From Bacillus methanolicus (lineage in GTDB: Bacteria; Bacillota; Bacilli; Bacillales; Cytobacillaceae), in assembly GCF_028888695.1 (NCBI RefSeq), contig NZ_PNFF01000001.1, positions 815,501-879,500 of the forward strand: DNA of 64,000 nt, given 5' to 3'. The position numbers and the translations under genes are program-made. Under the pieces are notes generated by a model. The model had not been told where the DNA came from, made no database searches, and saw nothing but the letters and a program-made list of their open reading frames with translations. Positions 19,211 through 29,106 of this stretch are shown one piece after another (the first letter of the stretch is position 1; each line of letters starts with the position of its first letter).

Positions 19211-20944
19211 ATGATTAATCAACTTTCTTGGAAAGTTGGCGGACAACAAGGGGAAGGAATAGAAAGCACAGGAGAAATATTTTCCATTGCACTAAATCGA
19301 TTAGGTTACTATTTGTATGGGTATCGCCACTTCTCATCACGGATTAAAGGCGGCCATACAAACAATAAAATCCGGGTTAGTACAACTCAAGTTCGGTCGA
19401 TTTCGGATGATTTAGACATCCTCGTTGCATTTGACCAAGAAACGATCGATGTAAACTACAAAGAATTACATGACGACGGGATTATCATTGCAGATGCTAA
19501 ATTCAATCCGAAACAGCCTGATGATACAAAAGCAGTTTTGTATGCGGTTCCATTTACTGATATTGCAACAGAACTAGGTACATCCCTTATGAAAAACATG
19601 GTTGCCATCGGCGCAACTTCTGCCATTTTAGACCTCGATATTACAGTATTTGAAGAAGTTGTGCAAGAGATTTTCGGACGAAAAGGCCAGCAAGTTGTTG
19701 AAAAGAACATGGAAGCAATTCGGGCCGGGTTTGATTTTATGAAACAAAAGCTTGGCAGCATTCAAAAAATGCAGCTTGAAAAAGCAGACGGAAAAAAACG
19801 TATGTTTATGATTGGAAATGATGCAATTGCATTAGGTGCGCTTGCGGGCGGCTGTCGCTTTATGGCAGCATATCCGATCACTCCGGCATCTGAAATTATG
19901 GAATACTTAATTAAAAAATTGCCGGCATTGGGCGGTACAGTTATTCAAACGGAAGATGAAATTGCTGCTGTAACAATGGCGATTGGTGCAAACTACGGCG
20001 GGGTCCGTGCGATTACTGCTTCAGCTGGTCCAGGTCTTTCATTAAAAATGGAAGCAATCGGTTTATCAGGTATTACAGAAACTCCGCTTGTTATTATTGA
20101 TACCCAACGCGGCGGTCCATCAACCGGACTTCCTACAAAACAAGAACAATCAGATTTGATGGCTGTGATTTACGGTACTCATGGGGAAATTCCGAAAATT
20201 GTTATTGCACCAAGTACAGTTGAAGAAGCTTTTTATGATACAGCAGAAGCATTAAACCTCGCTGAAGAATATCAGTGCCCTGTGATCGTATTATCAGATC
20301 TTCAATTGTCTTTAGGGAAGCAAACAGTAGAACCGCTTGATATTGATAAAGTAGAAATCCGCCGTGGAAAGTTGATAACAGAAGAACTTCCTGAAATTGA
20401 AAACAAAGGATACTTCAAGCGATATGAAGTTACTGAAGACGGCATCTCACCTCGGGTCATACCGGGAATGAAAAACGGTATTCATCACGTAACCGGTGTT
20501 GAACACGATGAAACAGGAAAACCGTCAGAGGCTGCTGAAAACCGCATTGTACAAATGAGTAAGCGGTTACGAAAAATTGAAAATATTAAATTTAAAACAC
20601 CAGTTTATAAGAATGCTCCGCATGAAGAAGCAGATCTTTTAATAGTAGGTTTTATCTCCACACGGGGAGCAATAGAAGAAGCAATGGTGCGTTTGGAAAA
20701 GGACGGAATTAAAACAAACCATGCCCATATTCGCTTAATCCATCCGTTCCCGACTGATGAGATGATGCCTTTAGTAAAATCTGCAAAGAAAATTGTTGTT
20801 GTGGAAAATAATGCAACCGGACAGTTGGCAAATATACTGAAGATGAACGTCGGCCATGCAGAAAAGATTACAAAACTGTTAAAGTACGACGGAAATCCGT
20901 TCTTGCCGCATGAAATCCACACAAAATGCAAGGAGTTGTTTTAA
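19211..20944 (+). CDS. korA: 2-oxoacid:ferredoxin oxidoreductase alpha (fused gamma-alpha) subunit
   Basis: 577 residues. The N-terminal gamma domain (about 1-185, SWKVGGQQGEGIESTGEIFS) is fused to the alpha pyrimidine-binding domain (from about 195: NDAIALGALAGGCRFMAAYPITPASEIME) and a C-terminal transketolase-like domain. With KorB it converts a 2-oxoacid, probably 2-oxoglutarate, and CoA to acyl-CoA and CO2 while reducing ferredoxin. TQRGGPSTGLPTKQEQ is a well-conserved alpha-subunit segment. It is followed without a gap by korB. The pair occurs between spoVS and miaB in many Bacillaceae, although not in B. subtilis 168. Confidence 0.9.
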   Translation: MINQLSWKVGGQQGEGIESTGEIFSIALNRLGYYLYGYRHFSSRIKGGHTNNKIRVSTTQVRSISDDLDILVAFDQETIDVNYKELHDDGIIIADAKFNPKQPDDTKAVLYAVPFTDIATELGTSLMKNMVAIGATSAILDLDITVFEEVVQEIFGRKGQQVVEKNMEAIRAGFDFMKQKLGSIQKMQLEKADGKKRMFMIGNDAIALGALAGGCRFMAAYPITPASEIMEYLIKKLPALGGTVIQTEDEIAAVTMAIGANYGGVRAITASAGPGLSLKMEAIGLSGITETPLVIIDTQRGGPSTGLPTKQEQSDLMAVIYGTHGEIPKIVIAPSTVEEAFYDTAEALNLAEEYQCPVIVLSDLQLSLGKQTVEPLDIDKVEIRRGKLITEELPEIENKGYFKRYEVTEDGISPRVIPGMKNGIHHVTGVEHDETGKPSEAAENRIVQMSKRLRKIENIKFKTPVYKNAPHEEADLLIVGFISTRGAIEEAMVRLEKDGIKTNHAHIRLIHPFPTDEMMPLVKSAKKIVVVENNATGQLANILKMNVGHAEKITKLLKYDGNPFLPHEIHTKCKELF

Positions 20945-21811
20945 ATGGCAACATTTAAAGATTTTCGAAATAATGTGAAACCAAACTGGTGTCCTGGATG
21001 CGGTGACTTCTCCGTACAAGCGGCTATTCAGCGTGCAGCAGCCAATGTAGGATTAGAGCCTGAAAACTTAGCTATTGTTTCTGGTATCGGATGTTCAGGA
21101 CGTATTTCAGGGTACATTAATTCTTACGGATTCCACGGTATTCATGGCCGTGCACTTCCAATTGCCCAAGGATTAAAAATGGCGAACCGTGAATTAACAG
21201 TTATTGCTTCCGGAGGAGACGGAGATGGCTTCGCGATTGGAATGGGCCACACTGTACATGCAATTCGCCGCAATATTGATATAACTTATATTGTAATGGA
21301 TAACCAAATATACGGCTTAACAAAGGGACAGACTTCCCCTCGTTCTGCTGCAGGTTTTAAAACGAAATCTACACCCGAAGGATCCATTGAACAGGCTATT
21401 TCCCCAATGGAATTAGCGTTGACAGCAGGAGCAACATTTGTTGCTCAAAGTTTCTCAACAGATTTGAAAGATTTAACTGCATTAATTGAAGCCGGCATTA
21501 AACATGAAGGTTTCTCTTTTATCAATGTTTTCAGTCCATGTGTAACTTATAATAAAGTGAACACATACGATTGGTTTAAAGAAAATTTAACTAAGCTGAG
21601 TGATATTGAAGGCTATGACCCTTCTAACCGCGAAATGGCAATGCAAACGTTAATGAAACATAATGGTCTTGTTACAGGTTTGATTTATCAGGATACAGAG
21701 CGCAAGTCTTATCAGGAACTTGTACCCGGCTACAAGGAAACACCGCTTGCACATGCTGATTTACAATTGGATCAAGAACAATTTGATAAATTAGTGGCTG
21801 AATTTATGTAA
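20945..21811 (+). CDS. korB: 2-oxoacid:ferredoxin oxidoreductase beta subunit
   Basis: Thiamine-diphosphate-binding catalytic subunit, 288 residues. The N terminus has WCPGCGDFSVQ with the paired cysteines; ThDP binding is marked by ASGGDGDGFAIGMGH near 88-102 and NQIYGLTKGQTSPRS near 120. The ATG directly follows the korA stop, and AAGGAG inside the korA end serves as ribosome site. A copy of the palindromic repeat family lies just downstream and may terminate transcription. Confidence 0.93.
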   Translation: MATFKDFRNNVKPNWCPGCGDFSVQAAIQRAAANVGLEPENLAIVSGIGCSGRISGYINSYGFHGIHGRALPIAQGLKMANRELTVIASGGDGDGFAIGMGHTVHAIRRNIDITYIVMDNQIYGLTKGQTSPRSAAGFKTKSTPEGSIEQAISPMELALTAGATFVAQSFSTDLKDLTALIEAGIKHEGFSFINVFSPCVTYNKVNTYDWFKENLTKLSDIEGYDPSNREMAMQTLMKHNGLVTGLIYQDTERKSYQELVPGYKETPLAHADLQLDQEQFDKLVAEFM

Positions 21812-21820
21812 TAACAAACA

Positions 21821-21941
21821 GGCTGGCTCATAAGGGTCTGACTCCCTCAAACAATAACAATATATAGAAGGTATTAATAATTTGTCTATATGTTGTATTG
21901 GGGGGGTCTGACCCTTTGCTTATGAGTCAGCCCGATTTTTT
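21821..21941. repeat. Dispersed palindromic repeat, copy 1 (after korB)
   Basis: Outer arms GGCTGGCTCATAAGGGTCTG and its near-complement ending GAGTCAGCC enclose an inner hairpin made of CAATATATAG and CTATATGTTG. It is followed by a T8 tract, so it can act as a terminator. The same architecture appears at 40892-41009, and partial copies lie at 58095-58152 and 58763-58848. Confidence 0.8.
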
Positions 21942-21973
21942 TTGCTTATTTACATTTGAAAGCTTTAAGCGTG

Positions 21974-22002
21974 TTAACAAAAAATGAATTTTATTTTATA
22001 AT
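21974..22002 (+). promoter_or_regulatory. Probable miaB promoter
   Basis: TTAACA at 21974-21979, a 17-bp spacer and TATAAT at 21997-22002 form a good sigma-A promoter. The 5' leader to miaB would be about 175 bases; no riboswitch is recognised in it. Confidence 0.6.
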
Positions 22003-22185
22003 GAAGGCTTACCTGGCTTCCACTATTGTTTTAACAAAGTCAAAGCTTTATACTATAGTAATGTGCAGCATTCAGGCTGTTCGGTTTCTTTCTTTAGTTT
22101 TACAAAGAAAGAGATAGATTTCTAATAATTGATCAGACAGAAGTATTTATTTCATTTTTTTAAAAAAAGAAAGGGGAATGACAAG

Positions 22186-23730
22186 ATGAATGAACAACAG
22201 CGTTTAGAAGGGCAGCAAGTTAAAACAGCAAATCCTTCGGACAAAAAATCCGAAAAGGATTACAGTAAATATTTCCAAGCTGTTTACATGCCGCCTTCCC
22301 TGAAAGATGCAAAAAAACGCGGGAAAGAAGAAGTTAAGTATCATAAAGATTTTGCGATCCCTGAAGAATTCAAAGGGATGGGCAAAGATCGGAAGTTTTA
22401 CATTCGTACTTATGGCTGCCAGATGAATGAGCATGATACAGAAGTGATGGCAGGCATTTTTATGGGGCTTGGCTATGAGCCGACAGACAACCCTGAAGAT
22501 GCGAACGTGATTCTTCTGAATACGTGTGCGATTCGTGAAAATGCGGAAAACAAAGTATTTGGGGAAATTGGCCATTTAAAGGCTCTAAAAATGGAAAAAC
22601 CGGACTTGCTTCTTGGTGTATGCGGCTGTATGTCCCAAGAAGAATCAGTTGTAAACAAAATTCTTAAACAATATCAATATGTGGACATGATCTTTGGAAC
22701 CCATAACATCCACCGCCTGCCAAATATTTTACATGAGGCATATATGTCCAAAGAAATGGTTGTCGAAGTTTGGTCTAAAGAAGGAGACATTATCGAAAAC
22801 CTTCCGAAAGTCCGCCGCGGAAATATTAAGGCATGGGTAAACATTATGTACGGCTGTGATAAATTCTGTACGTACTGTATTGTTCCATATACTCGCGGAA
22901 AAGAACGGAGCCGCCGTCCGGAAGACATTATTCAGGAAGTCCGACATCTTGCTGCACAAGGATATAAAGAAATTACGCTTCTTGGACAAAATGTCAATGC
23001 GTATGGTAAAGATTTTACCGATATGAAGTATGGTCTTGGTGATTTGATGGAAGAAATCCGCAAAATTGATATACCACGTGTCCGTTTTACAACAAGCCAT
23101 CCGCGTGACTTCGATGACCACTTGATTGAAGTGCTGGCAAAAGGCGGAAACTTGATGCCGCATATTCATTTACCGGTACAATCCGGCTCTACGGATGTAT
23201 TAAAAATTATGGCACGGAAATATACACGTGAAGAGTATCTTGAATTAGTCCGCAAAATCAAAGCTGCGATTCCGGATGTTGCGTTGACAACTGATATTAT
23301 TGTTGGGTATCCGAATGAAACAGAGGAACAATTTGAAGAGACATTATCCCTTTACCGTGAAGTAGGTTTTGAATCTGCTTATACATTTATTTACTCTCCA
23401 CGTGAAGGAACTCCGGCTGCAAAAATGCAGGATAACGTTCCAATGGAAGTGAAAAAGGAACGATTACAGCGGTTAAACGCCCTTGTTAATGAGCTTTCAG
23501 CCGAAGCGATGAAGAAATATCAAGGCCAAATCGTTGAAGTTCTCGTTGAAGGTGAGAGTAAAAACAATCCGGATGTATTAGCAGGATATACGAGCAAAAA
23601 CAAACTTGTAAACTTTACAGGTCCTAAATCAGCAATTGGTAAAATTGTAAAAGTAAAAATTACAGAAGCAAAAACATGGTCCTTAAACGGTGAAATGGTG
23701 GAAGAATTAGAACTGGCTGAGGTGAAATAA
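22186..23730 (+). CDS. miaB: tRNA-2-methylthio-N6-dimethylallyladenosine synthase
   Basis: Radical-SAM methylthiotransferase that adds the methylthio group to i6A37 of tRNAs reading UNN codons, 514 residues. An N-terminal UPF0004 domain (about 66-185) has the three cysteines of the auxiliary cluster ([26 protein letters not shown]). The radical-SAM domain has [17 protein letters not shown] near 221, and a TRAM domain ends the protein. ATG 22186 follows AAAGGGG at a normal distance; an upstream in-frame start at 22129 would add a Lys/Phe-rich tail and is less likely. It works after MiaA, whose gene lies at 32.4 kb. Confidence 0.95.
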   Translation: MNEQQRLEGQQVKTANPSDKKSEKDYSKYFQAVYMPPSLKDAKKRGKEEVKYHKDFAIPEEFKGMGKDRKFYIRTYGCQMNEHDTEVMAGIFMGLGYEPTDNPEDANVILLNTCAIRENAENKVFGEIGHLKALKMEKPDLLLGVCGCMSQEESVVNKILKQYQYVDMIFGTHNIHRLPNILHEAYMSKEMVVEVWSKEGDIIENLPKVRRGNIKAWVNIMYGCDKFCTYCIVPYTRGKERSRRPEDIIQEVRHLAAQGYKEITLLGQNVNAYGKDFTDMKYGLGDLMEEIRKIDIPRVRFTTSHPRDFDDHLIEVLAKGGNLMPHIHLPVQSGSTDVLKIMARKYTREEYLELVRKIKAAIPDVALTTDIIVGYPNETEEQFEETLSLYREVGFESAYTFIYSPREGTPAAKMQDNVPMEVKKERLQRLNALVNELSAEAMKKYQGQIVEVLVEGESKNNPDVLAGYTSKNKLVNFTGPKSAIGKIVKVKITEAKTWSLNGEMVEELELAEVK

Positions 23731-23731
23731 G

Positions 23732-24160
23732 GTGGCAAAATATACAAAAGAAGAGATCATTGCTCGTGCAAAAGAAATTGCAAAAATGATCGCTGAAACA
23801 GAGGAAGTTGATTTTTTCAAACGCGCAGAGGCGCAAATTCATGAAAATGAAAAGGTCCGGACATTAATTGCGGATATTAAAGGCTTGCAGAAACAAGCAG
23901 TTAACCTCCAACATTACGGTAAACCTGAAGCTTTAAAGAAAGTGGAAGAAAAAATTGAAGAGCTTGAACGTCAGCTAGATGAAATTCCGATTGTTCAGGA
24001 ATTCAAGCAGTCTCAAGTTGAGGTAAATGAATTGCTTCAAATGATTGCAACTACCATCTCAAACACGGTAACGGATGAAATTATTATTTCAACCGGCGGT
24101 GATGTTTTGCGCGGTGAAACAGGCGCGCAAGTCCGGAACAGCAATCACTGCCATCATTAA
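23732..24160 (+). CDS. ymcA: RicA (YmcA), Ric complex subunit
   Basis: A 142-residue helical protein of the YmcA/YlbF family. In Bacillus it joins YlbF and YaaT in an iron-sulfur Ric complex that assists RNase Y and is needed for biofilm formation, competence and sporulation. The C-terminal end NSNHCHH supplies a cysteine and histidines that fit cluster binding. The start is GTG 23732, one base after the miaB stop, so the two are co-translated. A hairpin terminator follows. Confidence 0.92.
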   Translation: MAKYTKEEIIARAKEIAKMIAETEEVDFFKRAEAQIHENEKVRTLIADIKGLQKQAVNLQHYGKPEALKKVEEKIEELERQLDEIPIVQEFKQSQVEVNELLQMIATTISNTVTDEIIISTGGDVLRGETGAQVRNSNHCHH

Positions 24161-24166
24161 TAAGAA

Positions 24167-24199
24167 AAGAGCCGGCTCAGCTAGAGCGGCTCTTTTTTT
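24167..24199 (+). terminator. Terminator after ymcA
   Basis: AGAGCCG / CGGCTCT stem with seven T. Confidence 0.85.
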
Positions 24200-24315
24200 A
24201 TTTGCGGCAACCTCTTTGCATTCATTTTTGCAAAATCACAAGTCACTGGGTAAATGCATAGAATGAAGTATATCGCACTAAGTTAGATAACTTGATTCTA
24301 TTGAAAAATTATAAT

Positions 24316-24344
24316 CACACTAGTCTAATGACCCGCATACCATG
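24316..24344 (+). promoter_or_regulatory. Candidate sporulation promoter of cotE
   Basis: CATACCAT at 24336-24343 resembles both the sigma-E (CATACAMT) and sigma-K (CATANNNTA) -10 elements, with CACAC about 16 bases upstream as a possible sigma-K -35 AC. In B. subtilis cotE is read from sigma-E and sigma-K promoters. The match here is only suggestive. Confidence 0.4.
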
Positions 24345-24376
24345 AAGTGAAAATGAATGAGGAGGGTTCGCTCGCA

Positions 24377-24925
24377 ATGGGAGAATTTAGAGAGATAATC
24401 ACGAAAGCGGTCGTTGCGAAAGGACGAAAATTTACTCAGTCCAATCATACGATCAGCCCGGCTCACCAACCATCCAGTATACTGGGCGGTTGGATTATAA
24501 ACCATAAGTACGATGCGAAAAAGGTCGGGAATACTGTAGAAGTAAGCGGCTCGTATGACATTAACGTTTGGTATTCTTATCTTGATAATACAAAAACGGA
24601 CGTAGCTACTGAACGAGTCAAATATACGGATGTAATGAAATTAAAATACCGCGATCCTGACAGTTTGGATGATCAAGATGTATTCGCCCGCGTTCTTCAG
24701 CAGCCAAATTGCATTGAAGTTGTAATTTCACCAAACGGCAACAAAATCATTGTCAATGCGGAAAGAGAATTTCTTTGTGAGGTGATCGGCGAAACAAAAG
24801 TATGTGTCGAAGTTCACCCTGATAAGGTCAAAAGCGATGATGACGACGACTGGGGATTAGATGTTGACGATGAAGAATTCGAAGAGTTAAATCCTGATTT
24901 CCTAGTTGGAAATGAAGAAGAGTAG
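24377..24925 (+). CDS. cotE: Spore outer-coat morphogenetic protein CotE
   Basis: A 182-residue protein that recruits outer-coat proteins to the forespore surface. The N terminus [20 protein letters not shown] and [18 protein letters not shown] are highly typical. The C terminus is very acidic ([18 protein letters not shown]), also usual. ATG 24377 gives the family length; the GGAGGG ribosome site lies between it and the upstream ATGs at 24347 and 24353. It is followed by a hairpin whose sequence recurs after the next gene. Confidence 0.95.
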   Translation: MGEFREIITKAVVAKGRKFTQSNHTISPAHQPSSILGGWIINHKYDAKKVGNTVEVSGSYDINVWYSYLDNTKTDVATERVKYTDVMKLKYRDPDSLDDQDVFARVLQQPNCIEVVISPNGNKIIVNAEREFLCEVIGETKVCVEVHPDKVKSDDDDDWGLDVDDEEFEELNPDFLVGNEEE

Positions 24926-24966
24926 GAATAAGCTAGGGAGGTTATGCTTCCTAGTTTTTCTTTTAA
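24926..24966 (+). terminator. Terminator of cotE (repeat copy A)
   Basis: CTAGGGAGG / CTTCCTAG hairpin with TTTTTCTTTT. About 40 bases, including AGGAATAA before the stem, recur at 26119-26161 after the VOC gene. Confidence 0.8.
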
Positions 24967-25056
24967 CGAAAGATCGGACGAGCGTCTTTACTTTTGACCG
25001 AACAGAATAAATGAATTTATTATTAAAATAAATTTATCGGAAAGGGGAGGTTAAAG

Positions 25057-26109
25057 TTGAAAATCTATCAAGTTCAATTAAAATGCTTTCATTTAGAAAA
25101 AATGAAGAAATTTTACACTGAAACGCTGGGAATGGAGTCAATTGTGGAAGGCGACGGGCATTTTGCCGTAATGGCAGGAACAACTAAATTAATTTTTGAA
25201 AAAAGCTTGTTTATGCCTTCTTACCATGTTTGCTTCCGAACAGGGAGCCAATACTTTGAAGACATTTATAAGCGCCTTGCAGAAAACGGCTTGCTTCTTC
25301 CAAATGAAGAAGGTGAACGCAGTTTGTTTTGGGGCGGGAAACAGTGTTACTTTGTCGACCCGGACGGAAATATTTTAGAAATGTTTGAAAGAACATTTTC
25401 ATGGGGAGAAAATTATAATGAAAAAGGCTGGCATGATATTGGCGAAATCGGATGGCCGGTCAAAAATGTAAAAAAGATGCAAGAGTATTTATCAGCTTAC
25501 ATACAGGATGTGCAAAATGAAGATTCGGAAAACTTCGCATTTTTTGGGGATTCAGCTGGTGTTTTTGTGATCGTAAAAGAAGGCAGGCATTGGTACCCAA
25601 CTGAAAGAGTTGCTGAAATTCATCCAATTAAGCTTGTTGTTTCCGGAGAACAGGAAGCCCGTTTTAAACATGAAGAATATCCATATGAGGTAATCGTAAA
25701 AAAAGAATGGAATAAGACAGTCCCCGCTGTTCAATTCCGGATTGCACGGCCAACAAATCAACTCGATAAGCTTGTAGAGTTTTATGAAAAAGGGGTGGGG
25801 CTTAAAAAGATTGGAGAATTCCGCAATCATGAAGGCTATGATGGCATTATGCTCGGCTTGCCGGATTATCCTTATCACCTTGAGTTTACACAGCATGAAA
25901 CCAATACAGTTTTGCCAACTCCCACTAAAGAGCATTTGCTCGTTTTCTACATTCCAAATCGATTTGAGCGGGACAAAATTGCAGCACGAATAAAAGCGAT
26001 GGGTCATCAAGAAGTAGAGCCGGAAAATCCGTATTGGGGAAGAGGCGGAGTGACATTCGAGGACCCTGACGGCTGGAGGATCGTATTAATGAACACAACA
26101 GGTATATAG
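25057..26109 (+). CDS. Two-domain VOC (glyoxalase/dioxygenase superfamily) protein
   Basis: A 350-residue protein with an N-terminal VOC domain (about 1-112, ending FVDPDGNILEMFERTF) and a C-terminal one (about 225-346, ending TFEDPDGWRIVLMN). The middle part is poorly conserved. VOC proteins bind metal through His/Glu pairs and act as lyases, dioxygenases or resistance proteins, so no reaction can be assigned. The start is TTG 25057 after GGGGAGG. It lies between cotE and mutS and is bracketed by two nearly identical terminators, which suggests insertion or duplication as a gene-plus-terminator unit. Confidence 0.75.
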   Translation: MKIYQVQLKCFHLEKMKKFYTETLGMESIVEGDGHFAVMAGTTKLIFEKSLFMPSYHVCFRTGSQYFEDIYKRLAENGLLLPNEEGERSLFWGGKQCYFVDPDGNILEMFERTFSWGENYNEKGWHDIGEIGWPVKNVKKMQEYLSAYIQDVQNEDSENFAFFGDSAGVFVIVKEGRHWYPTERVAEIHPIKLVVSGEQEARFKHEEYPYEVIVKKEWNKTVPAVQFRIARPTNQLDKLVEFYEKGVGLKKIGEFRNHEGYDGIMLGLPDYPYHLEFTQHETNTVLPTPTKEHLLVFYIPNRFERDKIAARIKAMGHQEVEPENPYWGRGGVTFEDPDGWRIVLMNTTGI

Positions 26110-26118
26110 ATAACATTA

Positions 26119-26162
26119 GAAGGAATAAACTGGGAGGTGATGCTTCCTGGTTTTTCTTTTTG
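26119..26162 (+). terminator. Terminator of the VOC gene (repeat copy B)
   Basis: CTGGGAGG / CTTCCTGG hairpin and TTTTTCTTTTT. Sister copy of the terminator at 24926-24966. Confidence 0.8.
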
Positions 26163-26194
26163 AAGGTTGTAAGTACGCGACTGCTCGTATTTTC

Positions 26195-26315
26195 GTTTAT
26201 CCAAAATTATTTTGTTTTTTTCAATAATTTCTTGATTTTTTACAAAAATATTATGGATTTTCCCAATAATATCTTGTCTTTTTCCAAGATTATTTCGTCT
26301 TTTTACAAAATTACG
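26195..26315. repeat. Tandem array, about six units of 19-22 bp
   Basis: Degenerate units close to GTTTTTTCCAAAATTATTTC begin at about 26195, 26214, 26234, 26256, 26276 and 26297. The array is AT-rich and lies upstream of the mutS promoter (TATAAT near 26355). The unit differs from the array at 6.2 kb although its length is almost the same. Confidence 0.7.
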
Positions 26316-26406
26316 ATTTGAACCCGTCCCCTGAAGGATTTTTTGCTTTATGCTATAATGGATTGATGTAAAAAAGTATTGATAGATTAGAATATTGGGG
26401 GATATT

Positions 26407-29019
26407 ATGGCAACTTATACGCCGATGATACAACAATACTTACAAATCAAGGCAGACTACCAAGATGCCTTTTTATTTTTTCGTTTAGGCGATTTTTATG
26501 AAATGTTTTTTGACGATGCGATTAAAGCGTCTCAAGAACTGGAAATCACTTTAACGAGCAGAGATGGCGGCGGTGATGAGCGGATTCCGATGTGCGGTGT
26601 TCCTTATCATTCTGCGGCTGGTTATATCGAACAATTAATAGAAAAAGGATATAAGGTAGCCATTTGCGAACAAACGGAAGATCCAAAACAAGCAAAGGGA
26701 GTCGTAAAGCGCGAAGTCGTTCAGTTAATTACACCCGGAACGATGATGGAAGGCAGAGCCCTGAATGAAAAAGAAAACAACTTTATTGCATCAATAACCG
26801 CCTGTGATGACTTTACATACGGTTTTGCTTATAATGACCTTTCCACCGGGGAAAACAGAGTGACCTTATTAACCGGAGGATTTGAAGAAGTCTTAAATGA
26901 ACTTTCCATGTCAGGGGCAAAAGAAGTTGTCGTTTCAAGCAATTTTGATGCAGAACTTCAGAAAAAAATGCGGGAAAGGTCGGTCCTTACCGTTTCTTTT
27001 GAAGATGATACGAATGTACAATCATCATTTGAGCATTTGTTTGAAGAATTAAACGATGATAAGCTCCGTGAAACTTTTGCAAGGTTAATAAATTATCTTT
27101 ATCGAACACAAAAACGCAGCCTTGATCATTTGCAGCCTGTTTCTGCTTATCAAGTGCATCAATATATGAAAATTGATTATTTTTCAAAAAGGAACCTCGA
27201 GTTAACAGAAACGATTCGTTCCAAAGGGAAAAAGGGATCGCTTTTATGGCTGCTTGATGAAACAAAAACTGCTATGGGAGGCCGGCTTTTAAAACAGTGG
27301 ATTGACAGGCCGTTAATCAATCGGGATTCGATTGAAAAAAGACTTTCGTTTGTAGAAACGTTAATGAACCATTATTTTGAACGCCAGGATCTAAGGGAAA
27401 AATTAAAAGAAGTGTATGACCTTGAGCGGCTGGCCGGAAGAGTCGCCTTTGGCAATGTGAATGCAAGAGATTTAATTCAGCTGAAACGTTCCTTGCTCCA
27501 GGTGCCGCACTTAAAAGAGATTGTCGCCGGGCTGCCAAATGAAAATGCAAAGCATTTTGCAGACCGCCTTGACCCATGTGAGGAAGTGACCGATATTTTA
27601 GAACGGGCACTTGTCGAAAATCCGCCCGTTTCAATAAAAGAAGGAAATATCATTCAAGACGGTTACAATGAAGAGCTTGACAAATACCGGGACGCCATGA
27701 GGAACGGAAAGACATGGATTGCGCTGCTTGAAAGGCAGGAACGGGAAAAAACCGGCATCAAATCTTTAAAGATTGGCTATAATCGCGTATTCGGGTATTA
27801 CATTGAAGTAACAAAGGCAAATCTTCATCTTTTAAAAGACGGGCAGTATGAACGGAAGCAAACATTAGCTAACGCCGAAAGGTTTATTACTCCTGAATTA
27901 AAAGAAAAAGAAACATTAATTTTAGAGGCTGAGGAAAAAAGTATTGAATTAGAGTATCAATTATTTGTTGAATTGCGTGAATATGTAAAAGAATATATTC
28001 CAAGGCTTCAGGCGCTGGCTAAAACCGTAAGCGAACTTGATGTACTGCAGTGCTTCGCGACGGTAAGTGAAGAACGGCATTTTACAAGACCTGCATTTTC
28101 CGATGAACGCCGGATCGTCATTAAAGATGGCCGACATCCGGTTGTTGAAAAAGTCATGAACGCACAAGAATATGTACCGAATGATTGCTATATGGATGCC
28201 GACAGAGAAATTCTTCTCATTACCGGCCCGAACATGTCAGGTAAAAGCACGTACATGAGGCAAATTGCCCTGACTGCCATTTTAGCGCAAATTGGCTGCT
28301 TTGTGCCTGCATCAGAAGCTGTTCTGCCGATCTTTGACCAAGTATTTACAAGGATAGGAGCGGCTGATGATTTAATTTCCGGACAAAGCACATTTATGGT
28401 TGAAATGCTCGAAGCGAAGAATGCCATCACAAATGCCACCAAGGACAGCTTGATTTTATTCGATGAGATCGGCCGGGGAACGTCCACGTATGATGGAATG
28501 GCATTAGCCCAGGCGATTATTGAATACATTCATGACCGAATTGGTGCGAAAACGTTATTCTCCACTCATTATCACGAATTAACGGTGCTTGAAGAAGAAT
28601 TGCCAAAGGTGAAAAATGTACATGTAAGTGCCGTTGAGCAAAATGGAAAAGTCGTTTTTTTGCATAAGATTAAAGAAGGCGCGGCTGACAAAAGTTATGG
28701 AATTCATGTTGCCCAGCTTGCCGAACTGCCGGAAGAACTGATAAACCGGGCAAATGAAATTCTTCAGACCTTTGAGAAAAAAGAAAATTCCGAGACTGCC
28801 GCCCAAAACGGCGATCGGCAAACTGAAAACGAGCCTAATGCTATTATTGAAGAAACACAACTATCTTTTTTTGATGAACCAGTGAAAAAGAAACATGACA
28901 AATTCAATTCAAAAGAGAAGCGTGTACTTGACCGTTTGAAAGACCTTAATATATTGGACATGACTCCGCTCGAAGCTTTAAATACTCTTTATGATTTGCA
29001 AAAAAAATTAAGAGGGTAA
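26407..29019 (+). CDS. mutS: DNA mismatch repair protein MutS
   Basis: Mismatch-recognition ATPase of 870 residues. The Phe-X-Glu mismatch-reading motif is in [12 protein letters not shown] near 28-39. The core lever and clamp domains follow; Walker [12 protein letters not shown] is near 604 and the Walker B region is [18 protein letters not shown]-terminal charged stretch and the dimerisation end ([14 protein letters not shown]) close it. ATG 26407 follows GGGGGA; a TTG at 26395 is upstream of that site. It is followed by mutL in one repair operon. Confidence 0.97.
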   Translation: MATYTPMIQQYLQIKADYQDAFLFFRLGDFYEMFFDDAIKASQELEITLTSRDGGGDERIPMCGVPYHSAAGYIEQLIEKGYKVAICEQTEDPKQAKGVVKREVVQLITPGTMMEGRALNEKENNFIASITACDDFTYGFAYNDLSTGENRVTLLTGGFEEVLNELSMSGAKEVVVSSNFDAELQKKMRERSVLTVSFEDDTNVQSSFEHLFEELNDDKLRETFARLINYLYRTQKRSLDHLQPVSAYQVHQYMKIDYFSKRNLELTETIRSKGKKGSLLWLLDETKTAMGGRLLKQWIDRPLINRDSIEKRLSFVETLMNHYFERQDLREKLKEVYDLERLAGRVAFGNVNARDLIQLKRSLLQVPHLKEIVAGLPNENAKHFADRLDPCEEVTDILERALVENPPVSIKEGNIIQDGYNEELDKYRDAMRNGKTWIALLERQEREKTGIKSLKIGYNRVFGYYIEVTKANLHLLKDGQYERKQTLANAERFITPELKEKETLILEAEEKSIELEYQLFVELREYVKEYIPRLQALAKTVSELDVLQCFATVSEERHFTRPAFSDERRIVIKDGRHPVVEKVMNAQEYVPNDCYMDADREILLITGPNMSGKSTYMRQIALTAILAQIGCFVPASEAVLPIFDQVFTRIGAADDLISGQSTFMVEMLEAKNAITNATKDSLILFDEIGRGTSTYDGMALAQAIIEYIHDRIGAKTLFSTHYHELTVLEEELPKVKNVHVSAVEQNGKVVFLHKIKEGAADKSYGIHVAQLAELPEELINRANEILQTFEKKENSETAAQNGDRQTENEPNAIIEETQLSFFDEPVKKKHDKFNSKEKRVLDRLKDLNILDMTPLEALNTLYDLQKKLRG

Positions 29020-29106
29020 TATTTTTTGGTGTAAGTGCAGTTATCTCATTTTTACAGGAGAGAGTATTTCGGGCGATGATGTACATTTCAGCAGGAGGTG
29101 AGATTC

